Part shown: positions 4,286-7,268 of the stretch, in pieces | Numbering within the stretch: position 1 is the first letter of the stretch | How the letters are laid out: every line of letters begins with the position of its first letter | NCBI GenBank assembly: GCA_022842085.1 | Contig: JALHQF010000026.1 | Coordinates: forward strand, 1 to 7,268 | Reading direction: 5' to 3' | Origin: Patescibacteria group bacterium | GTDB lineage: Bacteria > Patescibacteriota > UBA1384 > CAILIB01 | DNA length: 7,268 bases | Program-made: the position numbers and the translations under genes | The notes under the pieces: generated by a model | What the model saw: only the letters and a program-made list of their open reading frames with translations | Databases searched by the model: none | Told to the model about the DNA's origin: nothing

Positions 4286-7268
4286 TCGCCGTTCCTGATC
4301 TGCATAAGATTGTGGGGTGCCTGGCAGCCACAGCACTCTTGTTCATCGGCCTCTTCCCAGCGCCCCCCACGAGGGCGGAAGCTATCGGTAGTACTACACC
4401 CCGAAATGGCCTCCCCCTCATCGCCGGCACAAGCGGCGGACCAGTACTCTACCGCCTGAGTGAAACACTCTCCCCTGGCGATACCCTCAACATCAACGGT
4501 GGAAACTTCACGAGCAGTAGCGTGGTGGTTATCCAGCCCGTGCTCTCAAGTGGTGCCCGCGGGCCAAGTCAGGCCATGACCCAGCGCAATGCGAGTGACT
4601 TTCTCATCCAGGCCGACGTGCCAAGTAGCCTCAGCCGAGGTCTCTGGGCAGTGTGGGTGGAGCAGGTGGTAAATGGAGTGCGCGTGGCCAGTAACGAGCG
4701 CTTCGTGAACCAGGCTCGGGTGACAAACTACCTCACCGGTACCATCGCCCCAAATGAAACTCTCGAAGTCATGGGTCGAAACCTGGTGCAGGATCCTGGC
4801 AACCCCCTCAGTTACCAGAGCAGTGAGGTGCGCTTCGTGCATGGAGGAACCTCACTCTCTGCTGCTATTACCGGAGGAGATGAGTACCTGCTCACCGTAA
4901 CCGCTCCAGGTGGGCTGGTGCCCGGAACGAGCTACGACGTCTACGTGAGTAACGGGTGGGGTGGCAGTACAGGAAGCACGAAAGCCGAGCCATTCTACGA
5001 CCTTGAGGTAGTAGCTCCAGGGGTAGCTGATGTCTTTGCACTTGGTGTGCCATGGGCGCGCGACTACTCGTTTGCGACTGACCCAGGCAAGCAGTACAAC
5101 ATGCAGACCGATGTGCGGCTCTTGACGCATGCCGTGGCCGATGGTGATACCACCAAAACCGATAACTTTGCGGCCATCAATAGCGCCATCAACTACGCCC
5201 ACAACAACGGCGGTGGCGTGCTCTACTTCCCAGCCGGAACCTACCACATCGATGTGCAGAGCGTGAACAAAACCCTACAGCTACGCCGCAATGTAGTACT
5301 CAAGGGCGATGGCATCGGCGCTACCATCTTCACCTACGGCGAGCTTGGGGTTGCCCCTCAGTCGAGTTTCATGGACTTAGGTGGATCAACCCGATCCGCC
5401 TTTGGCTCTAGCGGCCTGTACAACCTGAGCATTCACAACGCCAACGCCAACTACACCGGCTGGACCAGTCCGGTAAACCAGCAGCGCGGCATCAATGCCT
5501 CCCTCAACTCTGGCAAGCTGTTTTTCAAGAACGTGGAGTACCGTATGGGCCCCTACGACCACTTCGGTATCTCCGATGCACACGAGCTCGTCATCAGAGA
5601 TTCGACCTTCATTAGCCGCTACCGACACCAGATGGGAGTGTTTTCCTTCTACGGCGATGAAGGCTATCAGAGTGCCGTGCCGGGTACGTTTAATATCATT
5701 CGAGGCAACAGCTTTACCTACCTAGACGGGCGGATGGAGATGGTCAACCTCCTCAGTTCAGCCGTAGAGAACAATCAGGTTATCCGCGACATGACGGCGC
5801 GCCCTAACCTGCAAGACGAGAACTTCTGCTGTAGCGGCGGTATTACCTCGAACTACTCACACTACTCGCTCTTCCGCGGGAACACCATTGATATGGTGAA
5901 CGAGACACCAGGAACCAGAACTGGAACGAATGCAGGTGAAAGCTTCCTCACGGAAATCCATACGAAGCTCTTCTCACAAATGGGCACCGTCACCACGGCG
6001 TCTGGCGCCTCGCTCACCGACAGTAGCAAGCAGTGGGATACCGAAGATCGTTGGCCAACCCAGCTCAACAGGCTGAGCTTTGGCAACCCAGACTGCGGTG
6101 GCGGGGTATACACCTGTAACCCCATTCCCAGCCACATTCGCAAGGATGGCACCGTGGTTCCCTATGACGCCCCGTGGAATCGTCGCCCCGTAGTGGCAAT
6201 CACGAGCGGGCGGGGTATGGGTCAAGTGAGGCACATCGTTGGCAATACAGCCACGTCCCTGACGCTAGACAGGGCCTGGGATCTCCCACCAGAACCTGGG
6301 GCTCAGTACAAGATTACCTACTTTAATATCGAGGGCCAGCTGGTAATCGACAATGAAATTGCTAGCGGTGGCGGAAACGGGATCATGATCGCAAACGGTG
6401 GGTACGACTCTATCGTCGCTGAGAACACCCTCACCAATGCAGGTGGAATTATCGTCTTTGGCCTCGACCTCAATGCGGGCAATTGGCAGAAGTCCTGCAG
6501 ATTCCTTGGCTACCGAGACTACGTGAACTGGACACCACGCGAGATTTCGAGCACCCACGGCCACCCCGAAGATAACGTGCCTCCAGAGCTCTACACCTGC
6601 TACGACCAGCACCTCGCCTGGTACATACAGGTAAATGACAACTCCGTAACAAACAGCAATGGCCTCTACCCTGCTGGGATTTACGTGGGATCAATCCAAT
6701 TCCTCAACGCTGCCGATACTCCGAGCAACTCTTTCACGAGTCGCCCCGTCTACCACGGGAACTCGATGCTCAGTATTGAGCTCCGACGGAACGCCGTGAG
6801 CGCTAACCCTGGCCCTGATTCAGACTTCAACTACCTCTCTCAGCTGCCAACTAACACCTACCGCCAGCTGAGCTGGGACTTCATGGGCGGCGAGGGGTAC
6901 TTTGTAATGAATGGTGGCTCTGCTAAAGGCCACGCCCAAGATACGGGCGCAGCCAACGTCACAGTCGGTACCATCCTGCAGGACAACACCCTCGCCAACC
7001 AGGATGTTGCCATGGATATCCACCCCTATACGTTCTCCAACGGAGTGTCACAAACCACTCTCCGCTATGCCTCGTACAGCCCTGGCGAAACCTGCTTCGC
7101 GCTCCCTCTGCCTACGAGCGACATGACGGCTCAAGGTATTACACTGCAGCTCTTTGCGCCAGAACGAGTGGACAACAGCTGGCAGAAACGGGACAAGCCC
7201 CTTGTCCTACGGCTCGAATCGCAGCGCTCCAACAGCACTGGCAAGGTAAGCTCCTACGACCCGGTGGC
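4273..7268 (+). CDS. Large secreted right-handed beta-helix protein (pectate-lyase-3-like) with N-terminal IPT/TIG-like domains, 3' end cut off
   Basis: The frame is open for 998 codons from ATG 4273 to the window edge. A stop immediately upstream (4270-4272) leaves this as the first possible start. Residues 1-38 are a signal peptide (core CLAATALLFIGLF, cleavage near TRAEA). Two Ig-like IPT/TIG-type modules follow: about 57-145 (LSPGDTLNINGGNF) and 150-245 (APNETLEVMGRNL). From about 285 a Pectate_lyase_3-type beta-helix begins: VADGDTTKTDNFAAINSAI, then GGGVLYFPAGTYHI and LKGDGIGATIF. A small beta module at about 572-684 (ITSGRGMGQVRHIVGN, NTATSLTLDRAW) interrupts the helix, which resumes with Asn/Gly-rich coils (LVIDNEIASGGGNGIMIANG). 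Several Cys residues (519, 520, 609, 616, 742, 776, 941) could form disulfides. The family includes polysaccharide lyases and hydrolases as well as adhesins, and no catalytic set is identifiable by eye, so activity is open. Divergent from the sortase by 24 bp; whether it ends in a sorting signal is beyond the window. Confidence 0.9.
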   Translation, partial: MRVYFAVPDLHKIVGCLAATALLFIGLFPAPPTRAEAIGSTTPRNGLPLIAGTSGGPVLYRLSETLSPGDTLNINGGNFTSSSVVVIQPVLSSGARGPSQAMTQRNASDFLIQADVPSSLSRGLWAVWVEQVVNGVRVASNERFVNQARVTNYLTGTIAPNETLEVMGRNLVQDPGNPLSYQSSEVRFVHGGTSLSAAITGGDEYLLTVTAPGGLVPGTSYDVYVSNGWGGSTGSTKAEPFYDLEVVAPGVADVFALGVPWARDYSFATDPGKQYNMQTDVRLLTHAVADGDTTKTDNFAAINSAINYAHNNGGGVLYFPAGTYHIDVQSVNKTLQLRRNVVLKGDGIGATIFTYGELGVAPQSSFMDLGGSTRSAFGSSGLYNLSIHNANANYTGWTSPVNQQRGINASLNSGKLFFKNVEYRMGPYDHFGISDAHELVIRDSTFISRYRHQMGVFSFYGDEGYQSAVPGTFNIIRGNSFTYLDGRMEMVNLLSSAVENNQVIRDMTARPNLQDENFCCSGGITSNYSHYSLFRGNTIDMVNETPGTRTGTNAGESFLTEIHTKLFSQMGTVTTASGASLTDSSKQWDTEDRWPTQLNRLSFGNPDCGGGVYTCNPIPSHIRKDGTVVPYDAPWNRRPVVAITSGRGMGQVRHIVGNTATSLTLDRAWDLPPEPGAQYKITYFNIEGQLVIDNEIASGGGNGIMIANGGYDSIVAENTLTNAGGIIVFGLDLNAGNWQKSCRFLGYRDYVNWTPREISSTHGHPEDNVPPELYTCYDQHLAWYIQVNDNSVTNSNGLYPAGIYVGSIQFLNAADTPSNSFTSRPVYHGNSMLSIELRRNAVSANPGPDSDFNYLSQLPTNTYRQLSWDFMGGEGYFVMNGGSAKGHAQDTGAANVTVGTILQDNTLANQDVAMDIHPYTFSNGVSQTTLRYASYSPGETCFALPLPTSDMTAQGITLQLFAPERVDNSWQKRDKPLVLRLESQRSNSTGKVSSYDPV

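Noticed and set aside
4269..4298. ATG at 4269 as start of the beta-helix gene
   Set aside because: It is in another frame and hits a stop after nine codons; the ATG at 4273 opens the signal-peptide frame.
4249..4305. Upstream start for the sortase adding 19 residues
   Set aside because: It would overlap the divergent beta-helix gene and the shared promoter; the extra residues look unlike a sortase N-terminus, and ATG 4248 fits the -10 box spacing.

Overview
The window holds four protein genes and very little else. Two run off the edges: a resistance-nodulation-division (RND) transporter permease on the minus strand at the left (1-2784), and a very large secreted right-handed beta-helix protein on the plus strand at the right (4273-7268). 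Between them lie a small exported, membrane-anchored protein with a cohesin-like body and a sortase-type sorting signal (3043-3660, plus), and a sortase transpeptidase (3553-4248, minus). I see no tRNA, rRNA, CRISPR, IS element or phage gene.

Organism: the DNA is somewhat GC-rich. Two gene ends (3660 and 3555-3553) use TGA as a stop where the families are expected to end, so the code looks standard. A sortase with a sorting-signal protein points to a monoderm-like, cell-wall-anchoring surface. An orphan RND permease, a cohesin-like sortase substrate and a giant beta-helix protein together are what I would expect from an uncultured Patescibacteria (CPR) genome. Chloroflexota or an actinobacterial relative cannot be excluded. 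This placement is an inference, not read from a marker gene.

Layout: the RND gene and the cohesin-like gene diverge from a 258-bp spacer (2785-3042), which carries a perfect 13-bp palindrome just upstream of the RND start. The cohesin-like gene and the sortase converge and overlap tail to tail by 108 bp. The overlap begins at the codon right after the LSQTG sorting motif, so the substrate's membrane anchor and basic tail are encoded opposite the sortase's catalytic arginine and C-terminus, in codon-on-codon register. The sortase and the beta-helix gene diverge from a spacer of only 24 bp. Its centre is the palindrome AGTATACT, which reads as a -10 box (TATACT) on both strands, each box the same distance from its ATG, so both transcripts would be (nearly) leaderless.

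How they may work together: the sortase, the LSQTG protein and the beta-helix protein look like a compact cell-surface module: an anchoring enzyme, one probable substrate, and a large exported beta-helix protein whose C-terminus lies outside the window, so it is unknown whether it is also sorted. The RND permease is probably a separate unit and has a proline in place of one of the two conserved TM4 proton-relay aspartates.
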